Both the position numbers and the translations under genes were made by a program. From positions 1 to 35,908 of the forward strand of contig JASGMM010000014.1 in assembly GCA_030156435.1 (NCBI GenBank): DNA of 35,908 bases. Direction: 5' to 3'. The notes beneath the pieces were generated by a model. It saw only the letters and a program-made list of their open reading frames with translations, was not told the origin of the DNA and ran no database searches. This stretch comes from Clostridiales bacterium (GTDB taxonomy: Bacteria > Bacillota > Clostridia > Mahellales > Mahellaceae). Within the stretch, counting starts at the first letter, position 1, and every line of letters starts with the position of its first letter. This document shows, piece by piece, positions 19,559 through 28,967 of this stretch.

Positions 19559-19740
19559 AGCGGGCCTCGAAAATCCTTATTTATCGATATTGTTAAGTAG
19601 TTTTGCGCGTACCGGGATAATCAGCCCTCTACAATATTCTAGTTCAAAGTCCGCGACGAATCAAGGATATTGAAAAACATCTACATTTCAACTATGCGCA
19701 TATCTACCGGAATATTTATGTGCATTTATGGTACGCGCAA
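19559..19740 (-). promoter_or_regulatory. CRISPR leader with promoter
   Basis: These 182 nt between cas2 and the first leader-proximal repeat contain no ORF. On the minus strand, TTGATT (19664-19659), a 17-nt spacer and TAGAAT (19641-19636) make a good promoter, starting RNA about 70 nt before the array. An 11-bp inverted repeat, TTGCGCGTACC (19603-19613) and GGTACGCGCAA (19730-19740), brackets the upstream part, and the right arm abuts the cas2 stop codon. An ATGCGCAT palindrome lies between the arms. These may be sites for Cas1-Cas2 or a bending protein, but that is inference. Confidence 0.8.
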
Positions 19741-20031
19741 TTATAAAATGATAGTTCCTTCTTGCTCATACTTCGGTTTTACTCCAAAATGCTCCACCCT
19801 ATGACCCCAATTCTTGCCGAGATAATAGAATCTTAGAGAATCTTTCTCCGAATCAATTATATCCAATAAACGGTTCTTAAAAATTACCAATTGTTCCGGA
19901 TCAAGCAGACATTCAAATACGGATTTCTGAACCCTTTGACCCACATTCTCGCATGCCTTGGCTACATGCCTGAGCCTTTTTTGCCCGCTGCTGTCCTCTA
20001 AATTAACGTCATATGTGATCAAAACCATCAT
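19741..20031 (-). CDS. cas2: Cas2 (CRISPR adaptation)
   Basis: A 96-aa Cas2 that forms the central dimer of the Cas1-Cas2 integration complex. The N-terminal strand MMVLITYDVN carries the conserved Asp, and LRHVAKACENVGQRVQKSVFEC is the expected ferredoxin-like helix-strand. Length is normal. GAGGTG, which overlaps the cas1 stop codon, is 7 nt from the ATG, so it is coupled to cas1. It is the last cas gene before the leader. Confidence 0.97.
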   Translation of the reverse strand: MMVLITYDVNLEDSSGQKRLRHVAKACENVGQRVQKSVFECLLDPEQLVIFKNRLLDIIDSEKDSLRFYYLGKNWGHRVEHFGVKPKYEQEGTIIL

Positions 20032-20042
20032 AATAAATCACC

Positions 20043-21071
20043 TCATTTCCAATAGAAATGTGGATAGGCGTCTATATCTCCTCTTATATATCGTGCAAGA
20101 AGCAATGCCTGAATATGCGGTAACAGGCCTATAGATACCTTTTCCCCGAGATAGGGATGCAAAATTTCCTCTTTTTTTCGCTTCTGCCATGACGTTATAA
20201 TCACCCTTTTTGCGTTGTCCGTAAGTGAAACACCGGTTACCGTCTGCTTAAAATCATTGCTCGTAAGTTGCTTTAGATTAACTAGCGATAAAGAAAGCCT
20301 GTCAACCAACGGTGAGCGGAACTCCTCCATGAGGTCCAGCGCCAGGCTTGGCCTCCCGGGACGCAGAGCGTGCAAGAATCCCGCAGCGGGATCAAGCCCT
20401 ACACCTTCCAGTGCTGAGCGAACGTCATTTGTGAGCAAGGCATATAAAAATGACAGGATAGCGTTCATATTGTCCATAGGCGGCCGTCTGCTGCGTTCAT
20501 GGAAATAAAATTCATCTTTGTTTACCCTGATTAGATGATCAAAAACGCCGAAATATTTGTTGGCGGCTATGCCTTCTAAGCCCCTTATTTTCTCAATATC
20601 CGTTTCATTGCGAACACTTCTGGCTGTTATTGCCAGTTCATCGGCTGCTTGACTTAAAGCTACGGTTGTTTCATCGTTTATATAATCCCTCGCCGCACGC
20701 ATTAACACGTTTCTGCAATTAGCGATCTTTGATGCAATAAATCCTCTTGCCATAGCGCGCTGGACATCTTGATTATCGATGGCCATATACTGAGCGCGTC
20801 TCAATAGCACATTTCCTCTTACCGCACCTTCAAGCCTTCCGTAGAATTTTCCGTATTCGCTGAAAAACGAAAGGCCGATGCCTTTTTCACCGCAAAAAGC
20901 TAAAAGGGGGGTTGATACAGTAGTATTGCCAAAGCATATTATTGACTCTATAGTATGCACAGGTACACGCACCTTCTCTTCCCCTCCAACATGAACGCAG
21001 ATAGTTTCGCCTTCCTTGGAGATATATGAATTTTCTGTTAAAACATAGAGTACATTAAGTAATTTCTTCAT
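20043..21071 (-). CDS. cas1: Cas1 integrase, type I-C
   Basis: A 342-aa Cas1 that inserts new spacers at the leader end of the array. The metal site is visible: E166 in RGLEGIAANKYF, H234 in GFLHALRPGRP, and D246/E249 in LALDLMEEFR. The N-terminal beta-sandwich (1-80) and C-terminal helical domain are complete. Its ATG lies 1 nt after the cas4 stop, and GGAGAAG within the end of cas4 is the ribosome binding site, so the two are tightly coupled. Confidence 0.98.
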   Translation of the reverse strand: MKKLLNVLYVLTENSYISKEGETICVHVGGEEKVRVPVHTIESIICFGNTTVSTPLLAFCGEKGIGLSFFSEYGKFYGRLEGAVRGNVLLRRAQYMAIDNQDVQRAMARGFIASKIANCRNVLMRAARDYINDETTVALSQAADELAITARSVRNETDIEKIRGLEGIAANKYFGVFDHLIRVNKDEFYFHERSRRPPMDNMNAILSFLYALLTNDVRSALEGVGLDPAAGFLHALRPGRPSLALDLMEEFRSPLVDRLSLSLVNLKQLTSNDFKQTVTGVSLTDNAKRVIITSWQKRKKEEILHPYLGEKVSIGLLPHIQALLLARYIRGDIDAYPHFYWK

Positions 21072-21072
21072 G

Positions 21073-21738
21073 CTAATCTTCTCCGCAAGCTTGTTTCCAA
21101 AGCTGATCTAAGTAACTGTTGGTTCTTTTAAGCTTTCCCGGTAAACATACGTCGCGCATGGAGCACTCTCTGCACTTAGGACTTTTAACCGCTAAAGGCG
21201 TATTTCTGCATTGAAGCATTTTGTGTAATTCTGCCGCGCCGCTGATTACCAATTCTCTTAGTTCGCTATTGAATGAGACCTTATTTCTTCTGCGATCGTC
21301 GCCGTAGTAAATAAAGCCGTGATCTATATGGCAACCTATCATCTCTTCAAGGCAAAGCGCCTGAGCGCAGACCTGTACCTCGTACTCCATCTCATTCCTT
21401 TTTTGTCCATGCTTAAATTCTACAGGGCATATTGTCCAAATACCGGGAAGCCATGGTACATTCCCGCAGCCGCTCGATGAGGCATAAAATTCAACACAAT
21501 CGGCTATGCCGGCTATGCCCAACTCAAACGAACGTATATATAAACTATGCGTTATCACATAGTCCGACCTGGATTCGTGGCCGCCGGAATGTACATTTTC
21601 ATGGATAATGGCTCCTTCGACTGTGTGTATATTATCCTGCCACTGTTCTTCCAAAAGCAGAAGTCCGGCACGTCTTGGACAATAATAATATTGCGACAGC
21701 AATGAGATAGATATAAACTCGTCCTCCGTATAACTCAT
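21073..21738 (-). CDS. cas4: Cas4 RecB-like nuclease
   Basis: A 221-aa Cas4 that trims prespacers and helps to select the PAM in type I-C adaptation. The four iron-sulfur cysteines are C20 (YYYCPRRAG) and C189, C192 and C198 (KCRECSMRDVCLPG). The nuclease core is seen as the GIADCVEF segment (Asp), VEFKHGQK (Glu, Lys) and the QVCAQALCLEE helix. GGAGGACGGGAG precedes the ATG. It is separate from cas1, not fused. Confidence 0.96.
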   Translation of the reverse strand: MSYTEDEFISISLLSQYYYCPRRAGLLLLEEQWQDNIHTVEGAIIHENVHSGGHESRSDYVITHSLYIRSFELGIAGIADCVEFYASSSGCGNVPWLPGIWTICPVEFKHGQKRNEMEYEVQVCAQALCLEEMIGCHIDHGFIYYGDDRRRNKVSFNSELRELVISGAAELHKMLQCRNTPLAVKSPKCRECSMRDVCLPGKLKRTNSYLDQLWKQACGED

Positions 21739-21779
21739 TGTTTCAACTCCCGTCCTCCGCTTCTACAGTGACAGGCGGT

Positions 21780-22784
21780 TTATTTTACGATCATCCAACC
21801 GCCGTTTTCGTTTGTTTCATTCCATTCGATTTGTATGCCCTTGTCTGTAGGATATGCAAAACCAATATCCACCCCTTTGGGAAGCCGGCTTTTATCCACT
21901 GTCAGACTGTAATCGCCGTAAGTGCGGGCTATGCTTACGCCTTCCTTTCGCTTAATATTGACTAACTCAAACAGTTTATGTGCCGGTGCGCATCCCAGCT
22001 TTGATTGCCTTATTCTTTGGCTTTCATCAGAGTCGGTACCCACGTGGCGGAAAATGATAACGGGAGCTATGGTGGACATCTGGCCTTTGCTGGCGGAGCG
22101 ATCGTGTTCGTACATGTTCAATATGGCCTCCCAAAGAAGCGAAAGATCATCTTCCGAGAATCCTGTGTCGTCGGCCAAATTAGCGCTTATGAAGCCCCTG
22201 CCTTCATAGAGCCCATATGGTATGAGCTGCTTTCTTCCCATGGTCCGCAATTTATCTTCCGGTTGTTCTTTTTCCCATTTCTCATAATCGTCATATGTTT
22301 CAGCGCCTTTGACATCTTGCGTAACAGCCATGCGTGTTATAGAGATATCCAAAGGCAGTATGGGATCTATAGAACGCAGGAAGGTCAGCTGTACCGGTCC
22401 CCTTACCTGTCCGGCATTTGCCCCCGTTGACAGTACTCCGCCGAAAGTCCTTACATCGTAATAGTTTTGGCAAAGCCATTGCTTAGCAGCGTCAATTTTG
22501 TCTTTGGTACCGGCCTTTGCACCATTTGTAACCATTTCATTGGCCTTGGCTATAAACTTGTTTACATTGGTCGATTGCTGAATAATGATGGAAAAAGGCG
22601 GCTGATTTCCTCTTGCTGTTTGTATATAATTTCTTATCCTACGCTTGACAGCCACATCCGAAATCAGGCCGCACATGTCTTCAGGATCGATGCGCGGTGA
22701 GTTTCCGGCATCGGGATCGCCGTTGGGATTTCCGTTTATACATTCAACAAAGTACATAAATTCGTAACGATTGTTTATAGGCAT
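21780..22784 (-). CDS. cas7c: Cas7c (Csd2), backbone of the type I-C surveillance complex
   Basis: A 334-aa Cas7/Csd2-family protein, the repeated backbone subunit that coats the crRNA spacer. The N-terminal YFVECINGNPNGDPDAGNSP is the family signature of the I-C and I-B type Cas7 RRM fold, and FGGVLSTGANAGQVRGPVQL is the second conserved block. AAGGAGG is 7 nt from the ATG. It lies between cas8c and cas4, the usual order. Confidence 0.97.
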   Translation of the reverse strand: MPINNRYEFMYFVECINGNPNGDPDAGNSPRIDPEDMCGLISDVAVKRRIRNYIQTARGNQPPFSIIIQQSTNVNKFIAKANEMVTNGAKAGTKDKIDAAKQWLCQNYYDVRTFGGVLSTGANAGQVRGPVQLTFLRSIDPILPLDISITRMAVTQDVKGAETYDDYEKWEKEQPEDKLRTMGRKQLIPYGLYEGRGFISANLADDTGFSEDDLSLLWEAILNMYEHDRSASKGQMSTIAPVIIFRHVGTDSDESQRIRQSKLGCAPAHKLFELVNIKRKEGVSIARTYGDYSLTVDKSRLPKGVDIGFAYPTDKGIQIEWNETNENGGWMIVK

Positions 22785-22801
22785 AATAATCCTCCTTATT
22801 T

Positions 22802-23185
22802 TTATAATATATTTTCCTGGCTCTTAGATCTATTTGCCATCATAGCGGCTTTCTGCTGATAATATCCCAAGGCGAAAAGCGCCTGTTCCTCGAGAGTAAG
22901 GGTCGCGGGTATATTGTCGCCTATTCTTGCCATGATATCCGCCATTTGGTTCTCATACCATACTACCAGACCCTTGCTTTCAAGCTTGGCCAAATGATAT
23001 TGGGACAGCCTTATAAGCCTGCCCATGACCAACGCCGGCGTGGTGCTTGCCGCAGAGTAATAGCGCTGTATCACTCCGGCGCCTACGTCGCCTAAAGCGG
23101 ATTGCTGCAGAGAAGCCAATACCGCCATAAGCCTGCCTGTATGATAGGCTGGCGACGGGTGTTCCTTATTTAACTCGGGCTTCAT
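22802..23185 (-). CDS. cas11c: Cas11c, small subunit translated from inside cas8c
   Basis: Within cas8c, in frame, AAAGGAGGTG (23203-23194) lies 8 nt before an ATG at 23185. This is as strong a ribosome binding site as any in the operon and has no reason to be there by chance. The product is a 127-aa helical protein (MKPELNKEHPSP to SQENIL). Internal translation of Cas11 from cas8c is established for type I-C systems and is needed for stable target binding, so this is a well-supported hidden gene, absent from the ORF track. Confidence 0.85.
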   Translation of the reverse strand: MKPELNKEHPSPAYHTGRLMAVLASLQQSALGDVGAGVIQRYYSAASTTPALVMGRLIRLSQYHLAKLESKGLVVWYENQMADIMARIGDNIPATLTLEEQALFALGYYQQKAAMMANRSKSQENIL

Positions 23186-24613
23186 ATAATCAACACCTCC
23201 TTTGCTGTCCTCGCGAATGAGCCAGGCTTTGAGCAATGCACAGGCTATTCGATCGAGGTTGATATCATTTTCTGTTTCAGCGTTTAAAACCTTTGATCTT
23301 ATATATCTCAAAGCCCTTTCGGGTACGGATCTCGTCAATGCGGAACCTTCCAAAATACTTCTCCACAACTTGACTATAGAAGAAGATAATTCATTATCTA
23401 TGCGTTTGAATGTATCGCCTGATCTTTCTTTTGGCCTATATCCCACTAATCGTATCAATGCGGCTGAAAGCTTGAAATCATTTGCCAAACCGTTTCCGTC
23501 CGAGCTGATGATCGAGAGATCATCGAACCATTTGCGCATATTAATTACCATGTCTGAAAAATCCCCGCACAGCCAATCTCTGACCATGACCCGGCCGCCT
23601 GAACCCGACAGTTGAAGTATATAGTATTTATTCCGCATAAATTCCGGCCTTTTGCCTTCAACTATTGACGAAAAAAGTCTTTCGACTTTAAGCTTTGCAC
23701 TAGCCTCCTCCATCCCGCTGAGATCATCGCCAAAGAGCAGAATATCGTCTTCGGCCGGTATGGGTTCTTTATACCAATGAAGGAACTTTACCCCGGCAAA
23801 CGGCCTCGGCGCTTTTTTGATGAGATCATTGAGAGCGCTGCTGTAGAGCGCCGCAGAATCTTGCGAGCAAGCCGCGTTCAGCGATTGACGGAGGCCGAAC
23901 GAGGAAAAAGAATCCTTATCAAATGATATAAGGGATGTACCACTGGATTGGCCGCCAACATCCTGTAGTCCAGTTATTTTAAAGTGGTTATATATAGGTT
24001 CTGCAACTTTGCCACTTAGGAAACAAACCATCTTCGGAGCCTCTCCCTTGTTATTTAAAGAGGCTCTGAATTCTCGCCACCATTCATGCCAGCTATCGAG
24101 CTCTACGGGATATATACCTCCTATGCGGAATGTTGCTGAATCGCCGGGCTTGGCCTTTAAACCGCTGAGCCTTGCAACAGCCTTTGCCACCTCATTTTCA
24201 TCTTTGAGAAAGTTTATGCATGGCGATAAAAGCGGTTCATATGCTGATGCCTGTTCCAACAGTTCAATAAAAAAGTTATGTTTTTGTCCGACTTTTTCTA
24301 TATACTTCTTTTTGACGATTTCAGAATCTTCCGTGCTGGCGTTTTTAGCCTTATTTTGGGCTGATTTATCCACGTCCATTTGCAAAATCGATTCCAGAGA
24401 ATCTAAGAGGAAATGACTACGGGTTACGCCGCCTGCGATAAGCTCATTTTGCTCTAGATTAGGGCACATGGGGAAGCTTCGTTTTTCTTTTATCACATCG
24501 ATGAATTCCCCTTTGTCAGACAATGCGATGGTCCAGAGGGCTTCTTTTACCTTAAATCCGCCTTCTGCATTCAAGTGGTTTTTTATAGCATACTGGGCCA
24601 ATTCATAAAGCAT
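22802..24613 (-). CDS. cas8c: Cas8c (Csd1), large subunit of type I-C Cascade
   Basis: A 603-aa Cas8c/Csd1 that recognises the PAM and recruits Cas3. The sequence starts MLYELAQYAIKNHL, and HWYKEPIPAEDD with FKLSAALIRLVGYRPKER are typical Csd1 blocks. The length is normal. Its ribosome binding site (AAGGAGGTGAT) is formed by the last codons and stop of cas5c. The helical C-terminal ~127 residues are also made separately as Cas11c from an internal start. Confidence 0.96.
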   Translation of the reverse strand: MLYELAQYAIKNHLNAEGGFKVKEALWTIALSDKGEFIDVIKEKRSFPMCPNLEQNELIAGGVTRSHFLLDSLESILQMDVDKSAQNKAKNASTEDSEIVKKKYIEKVGQKHNFFIELLEQASAYEPLLSPCINFLKDENEVAKAVARLSGLKAKPGDSATFRIGGIYPVELDSWHEWWREFRASLNNKGEAPKMVCFLSGKVAEPIYNHFKITGLQDVGGQSSGTSLISFDKDSFSSFGLRQSLNAACSQDSAALYSSALNDLIKKAPRPFAGVKFLHWYKEPIPAEDDILLFGDDLSGMEEASAKLKVERLFSSIVEGKRPEFMRNKYYILQLSGSGGRVMVRDWLCGDFSDMVINMRKWFDDLSIISSDGNGLANDFKLSAALIRLVGYRPKERSGDTFKRIDNELSSSIVKLWRSILEGSALTRSVPERALRYIRSKVLNAETENDINLDRIACALLKAWLIREDSKGGVDYMKPELNKEHPSPAYHTGRLMAVLASLQQSALGDVGAGVIQRYYSAASTTPALVMGRLIRLSQYHLAKLESKGLVVWYENQMADIMARIGDNIPATLTLEEQALFALGYYQQKAAMMANRSKSQENIL

Positions 24614-24618
24614 TTATA

Positions 24619-25326
24619 TCACCTCCTTGGTTTTATTACCTGACTGCTTGCCCAATCCGGCACCTCCAATACACCGTCTTTAAGCTCAGCCTTGAATAGG
24701 CTTATAAATGGCTCCGCGTAGTCTTTTTGCATATCGTCTAAGTCAAAGACGTCATAAAGCATCCAGCCTATTTCCAGATTTTCTTTTATTGGCTGATGCT
24801 GCATGGAGGAAGGCTCGAAATACGCCGCGAACTCGCGGCATCCGAAATAAGGCTGATAATAGCACTTACCGGATTCTATGCGCCTTTGGGCTTGTTCCAT
24901 AATGCCTTTCAATTTAACCTCAAAACCCTTTCTTGGCTGGATACGGGCATATATCCTGTAACGCACATCTTTTAGAGCCATGGTTTGCCTTTGTGTACGC
25001 CCTTGCTGATCGCTCCCTACTAAATCTTTTGTAGCGTCGGCTATTATAACAGGCGCTTCTGTACCTCCCTTCATAGCCTTGTTAACGGCCGCTTGGCTTA
25101 TCTTGTCCTTCACCTCATTGCGCCTGAGCGCGATGAAACGTATCGGCTTCAGAACCTCAATCCGTTCTATTCTCCAACAGAATTCCTCGGGCTTGACATA
25201 TATGGCATCCAGCAGGCCGCGGGCTGCGGAAGGCGTCATGACGGGGTAGGAGAATCTTTCGACCTTGGCCTCCGGGCGCGTGAAACAAGCCAAATCCCCC
25301 CATGCTTCAATTATAAAATCTTTCAT
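24619..25326 (-). CDS. cas5c: Cas5c (Cas5d), crRNA-processing subunit
   Basis: A 235-aa Cas5 of type I-C. It replaces Cas6 as the endonuclease that cuts the repeat hairpin and then stays on the 5' handle. The track start (25383) lies upstream of the cas3 stop; AAGGAGGTG is 6 nt before the ATG at 25326 (MKDFIIEAWGDLACF), which is the expected Cas5d N-terminus. FSYPVMTPSAARGLLDAIY and CYYQPYFGCREFAAYF are conserved blocks. The final codons serve as the cas8c ribosome binding site. Confidence 0.96.
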   Translation of the reverse strand: MKDFIIEAWGDLACFTRPEAKVERFSYPVMTPSAARGLLDAIYVKPEEFCWRIERIEVLKPIRFIALRRNEVKDKISQAAVNKAMKGGTEAPVIIADATKDLVGSDQQGRTQRQTMALKDVRYRIYARIQPRKGFEVKLKGIMEQAQRRIESGKCYYQPYFGCREFAAYFEPSSMQHQPIKENLEIGWMLYDVFDLDDMQKDYAEPFISLFKAELKDGVLEVPDWASSQVIKPRR

Positions 25327-25339
25327 ATCGTTCACCTCC

Positions 25340-27577
25340 TTACGCTGTATAAAATTGTTCACAATCCGAAATTGATGTATCAAAACCTATATCGGATGAA
25401 TAGGCTTTTTCGTTTAGTAATATATACCATCCGGTGGATTCTCCTTTTTTATCCTTGATCTCCTCCAGATAATCATACACCGAATCATTTTTTTTATCGT
25501 TTATAAATATACCGACCGATAATTGGCGGGCGGCATTCAGCCATTTTCTGTTTATCTCACCTTTACGGGCGATACGGCATAATTCTCTATACGTATCGAT
25601 TTTAGGTTGATATGGTACCAATATATTAACTGTGCGTTGAGGTATCCAATGATATAACTTTGAAACCTCCTGATAATCCTGAGCTTCAATGGCCGCTTTA
25701 AGCTTTTGATTTTTGTCGTCAAGCCTGGCGTCTTTAAAAAATCTGCTATAGTAATCGTTTATGACGTCTGTATTATAGATATCTATGTCGCCCTTTTGAA
25801 GCATTTCTTTCAATACGATCGTCGCTAATTGATAATCCTTTGTGGGATATATTTCTTCGTCGTTCAAAGGTATAAATACATTAATCTTGCCACGGTTGTT
25901 TTTGCCGTTTCTGTTGCAGCGCCCGGATGCCTGTATTATTGCTTCCAGCGGCGCTATGGCTCTGAAAACCGCAGGGAAATCCAGATCGACGCCGGTTTCT
26001 ACGCATTGTGTGGATATAAGGCGGCATGTTTGTCTATCTTCAAGCCTGGCTTTAACCGTTTCCAATACATCGAGCCTATGTGCCGGACACATCGTAGTGG
26101 ATAAATGAAATGTTCCATCGGTTTTATCCAAACATTTATAAAGCTTTTGAGCATGTTTTTTTATATTTACGATAGATAGTACCTGTTTTTGCCGAGTCAG
26201 TTCATCAGCTAATTCTTCCCAAGAGATCCTATCTCTTTGCCATATCACTTCTACCCGCTGGGAGCGATTGAAGAGATCCAATTCCCTTGGCACGATTTCT
26301 TTTGGTGTCCAACCCGAAACGGTATAATACTTGACATCCTGATCCAAAATGCCAAAGGCGGGCTGTGTTGCCGTGGAGAATAAAACAGAACTGCCATATC
26401 CCCCGCAGAGCTCCGAAAGAGCAGCCAATGTGGGTATGACAAGATCGGGGGGCATGGTTTGCGCCTCATCGAACAAAATCACGGATTTTGCCATATTGTG
26501 CAGCCTGCGGCACACCGACGGGCGATTTGAAAATAAAGTCTCGAAAAACTTTACCGTGGTAGTTATTACTATAGGAGCATCCCAGTTTTCGGATAAATAC
26601 CTCAAATAATTATCATCCGGCCACTCCATAAGGCTATGGTCCTCAAGCACATAACCCCTATCGGGTAACGGCTCTAACACATCCTTATATATCTTACCGG
26701 TTTGCTCTATGATATTAAGGAATGGCAATACGAATATTATCCTCTTTAATCCGTTTACTTGCGCATGCTTTAAGGCAAAAGCGAGCATGGCTAAGGTTTT
26801 CCCCGAGCCCGTGGGTGCGGTAAGTGTAAATAAGCCCTTTGGATATTGACCGACTTTTAAGCAGGTATCAAAGAGATCGTTTCTCATCGATGCGATGTTT
26901 GCGCTGGCTTTCGAGCTCGCCTTGATGAAGGCCATGTATTCGCCTAGCCTTTCTAAGTCCCGTTGCGGATTAAGCTCAGCACCTTTTTTTCTAGAAACCG
27001 GAGCCTGGCTTGCAGAGTTAAAATGAGCTTCGGTAGCTATAAAATCCGCATCGACGAGAGCGGAGAAAAGCATGCGGACATAGAGCATGGATGATATATA
27101 ACGCTTATTTATATATTCATTTGTATAATTGCTCGTTATCTGTTCCGGCAAGCTTCCACCGTCTTCATAAAATCTATCAAGCAATAATTCGGTGTTCCTG
27201 CATGAGTATCGTTTGCCTGAAGGTGAGATTTCTTCGTCCATCTTCACGCTTGCCTCAAGGTCTCTGTGGAAGCCGCGCTGTAAACCGTCGTGATGCCCTT
27301 GAATTGCCAGTGCTGCGGCCATACCGCTTTTGCCGTATTTTTTTAGCGCTGCCAGCGCGCCGGGAGTAGCATGATCGACGTGTATCTCTTCATGGCTCAA
27401 TACCTTCTGAAACAGATCGCTGTATTTGCCGATATCATGAAGCAAACCGGTTGTTCTCGCCTCCGTTTCGGCCCCCCAGACCGAGGCATATTCTTCAGCT
27501 AGCTTTGTAACCGCTGATAAATGCTCTATTACCGACTCTTTATAACCGGCGTCATTTTCGGAATGAGCGTAATACAT
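25340..27577 (-). CDS. cas3: Cas3 helicase-nuclease (HD plus DExH)
   Basis: A 745-aa effector that unwinds and degrades target DNA. The track starts at 27610, but AGGAGGGGG lies just before the ATG at 27577 (MYYAHSENDAG). The N-terminal HD nuclease has H47-D48 in GLLHDIGKYSD, QGHHDGLQRG and VDHATPGAL. The helicase has Walker A TAPTGSGKT (about 255-265), DEAQ in ILFDEAQTMPP, motif III-like FSTATQ, CVETGVDLD and motif VI QASGRCNRNG. Both domains look intact. It is the first gene of the operon, as usual for type I-C. Confidence 0.98.
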   Translation of the reverse strand: MYYAHSENDAGYKESVIEHLSAVTKLAEEYASVWGAETEARTTGLLHDIGKYSDLFQKVLSHEEIHVDHATPGALAALKKYGKSGMAAALAIQGHHDGLQRGFHRDLEASVKMDEEISPSGKRYSCRNTELLLDRFYEDGGSLPEQITSNYTNEYINKRYISSMLYVRMLFSALVDADFIATEAHFNSASQAPVSRKKGAELNPQRDLERLGEYMAFIKASSKASANIASMRNDLFDTCLKVGQYPKGLFTLTAPTGSGKTLAMLAFALKHAQVNGLKRIIFVLPFLNIIEQTGKIYKDVLEPLPDRGYVLEDHSLMEWPDDNYLRYLSENWDAPIVITTTVKFFETLFSNRPSVCRRLHNMAKSVILFDEAQTMPPDLVIPTLAALSELCGGYGSSVLFSTATQPAFGILDQDVKYYTVSGWTPKEIVPRELDLFNRSQRVEVIWQRDRISWEELADELTRQKQVLSIVNIKKHAQKLYKCLDKTDGTFHLSTTMCPAHRLDVLETVKARLEDRQTCRLISTQCVETGVDLDFPAVFRAIAPLEAIIQASGRCNRNGKNNRGKINVFIPLNDEEIYPTKDYQLATIVLKEMLQKGDIDIYNTDVINDYYSRFFKDARLDDKNQKLKAAIEAQDYQEVSKLYHWIPQRTVNILVPYQPKIDTYRELCRIARKGEINRKWLNAARQLSVGIFINDKKNDSVYDYLEEIKDKKGESTGWYILLNEKAYSSDIGFDTSISDCEQFYTA

Positions 27578-27614
27578 CGGCCCCCTCCTTTCTAAAGATA
27601 AATTTACCATATAA

Positions 27615-27623
27615 ATAATATCA
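27615..27623 (-). promoter_or_regulatory. Extended -10 promoter of the cas operon
   Basis: On the minus strand TGATATTAT is an extended -10 about 37 nt before the cas3 ATG; no good -35 is seen at 16-18 nt. Confidence 0.5.
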
Positions 27624-27661
27624 TATCGGCGCTTTATAGCGGTAGCATTTTAAAAATAATG

Positions 27662-27670
27662 TGGTAGAAT
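27662..27670 (+). promoter_or_regulatory. Extended -10 promoter of the acid sugar kinase operon
   Basis: TGGTAGAAT, an extended -10 element without a clear -35, 31 nt before the ATG at 27702. It is divergent from the cas promoter. Confidence 0.45.
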
Positions 27671-27701
27671 ATATTTATAAAATAAAAAGGATGTTCTTTG
27701 T

Positions 27702-28967
27702 ATGGCCAAAATAGCTGTAATAGCCGATGATTTAACCGGTGCCAATGCTAGCGCTATATTGCTCAAAGGCAAGGGGTTTACCGCAGCCACTGTCATGGAT
27801 ATGGATGTCTTAGAGGAATATGCGCCTCTATATGACGTGTTGTCTACTACTACCGACAGCCGCAGTATGCCAGCCGAGAGTGCATATAAGAGTGTAAAGC
27901 GCGTGATGGAGCGACTTAAAACCGTTGGGAGGATTGAACTTTTTTGCAAGCGCATAGATACCACATTGCGCGGCAATATAGGCGCTGAAATAGATGCTGC
28001 TTTGGACGCGTTAGATCATCGATATATTGCCGTAGTGGTGCCGGCATATCCTTTATCCGGCAGGATATGCGCCGGCGGCTATGTGCTTGTGGATGATATA
28101 CCCCTCCAGCAGACTGATGTGGCCAATGATCCAAAAACGCCGGTAAGTTCATCCAAAGTCGCCGATATAATATCCAAACAAAGCAGGCGTAAGATCGTAA
28201 ATATAGGACTGGATCAAGTGCTGGCTGGACAGGAGCACTTGTATGACGCGATAAGTAGCATTGGTGCTGGCGGCATAGCCGTGATAGATGCTACGATGCA
28301 AAGTCATATAGACGTGATAGCAAATGCATGTTGCCAAAGCGGATTGCCCATAATACCTGTGGATCCTGGGCCATTTTCGACAGCTATGGCGGCTAATCTG
28401 TACAAAGAAGAGGGGAGAGCTACGCATATATTGTTAATTGCGGGCAGTGTATCTGAGCTTACCAGAAGGCAGGTCGATACTGTCAGCCACAAGCTTGGCG
28501 TCCCTTGGATAGCTGTAGACGTGTCGCTGTTATTGAGCCCCAACAGGGATGCGGAGATACAGCGTGTGTTTGCGGAGGCAGGGCGAGCTTTTCGGCATCA
28601 TCCTATAGTCGGCATAGCTACCGCAATACAAGATGCGCAAATTGTGCGGGTCGAGGATATGCAAGCTGCATCCGCTGTTATAAATAAAGCACTGGCAGAT
28701 ATAACATTGAGTCTATTAAATGATGATAGGCTTGGCATAAAAGCTTTGTATGCGAGCGGAGGCGATGTGACAGCCGCGATATGTGTCGCCATCGGCGCGG
28801 ATGGTATAGAATTAAAAGGCGAGGCATTGCCTCTGGCGACATGCGGCAGATTGATAGGCGGTGAATTTGCTGGCTTACCACTGATTACAAAAGGGGGACT
28901 TGTAGGCGGCGATGATGCCATTATAAAATGCATAGAATATTTAAGAAAGGTGGCAGATGATGGATAA
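27702..28967 (+). CDS. Four-carbon acid sugar kinase (DUF1537), D-threonate/D-erythronate kinase type
   Basis: A 421-aa member of the OtnK/DtnK/DenK family, ATP-dependent kinases of four-carbon acid sugars. The N-terminal domain begins [18 protein letters not shown], the family signature for acid-sugar binding; the C-terminal nucleotide-binding domain ends [17 protein letters not shown]. Length fits the family. It overlaps the PdxA-like gene by 11 nt, so the two are translationally coupled. That pairing is the one described for D-threonate degradation, in which the 4-phosphate is oxidatively decarboxylated to dihydroxyacetone phosphate. The ribosome binding site (AAAAAGG) is 11 nt away, rather far. 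Which acid sugar is used is not settled by sequence. Confidence 0.88.
   Translation: MAKIAVIADDLTGANASAILLKGKGFTAATVMDMDVLEEYAPLYDVLSTTTDSRSMPAESAYKSVKRVMERLKTVGRIELFCKRIDTTLRGNIGAEIDAALDALDHRYIAVVVPAYPLSGRICAGGYVLVDDIPLQQTDVANDPKTPVSSSKVADIISKQSRRKIVNIGLDQVLAGQEHLYDAISSIGAGGIAVIDATMQSHIDVIANACCQSGLPIIPVDPGPFSTAMAANLYKEEGRATHILLIAGSVSELTRRQVDTVSHKLGVPWIAVDVSLLLSPNRDAEIQRVFAEAGRAFRHHPIVGIATAIQDAQIVRVEDMQAASAVINKALADITLSLLNDDRLGIKALYASGGDVTAAICVAIGADGIELKGEALPLATCGRLIGGEFAGLPLITKGGLVGGDDAIIKCIEYLRKVADDG

Noticed and set aside
25340-25383. Overlap of cas5c with cas3 as drawn in the ORF track
   Set aside because: The true cas5c start is the ATG at 25326 with AAGGAGGTG; the genes do not overlap.
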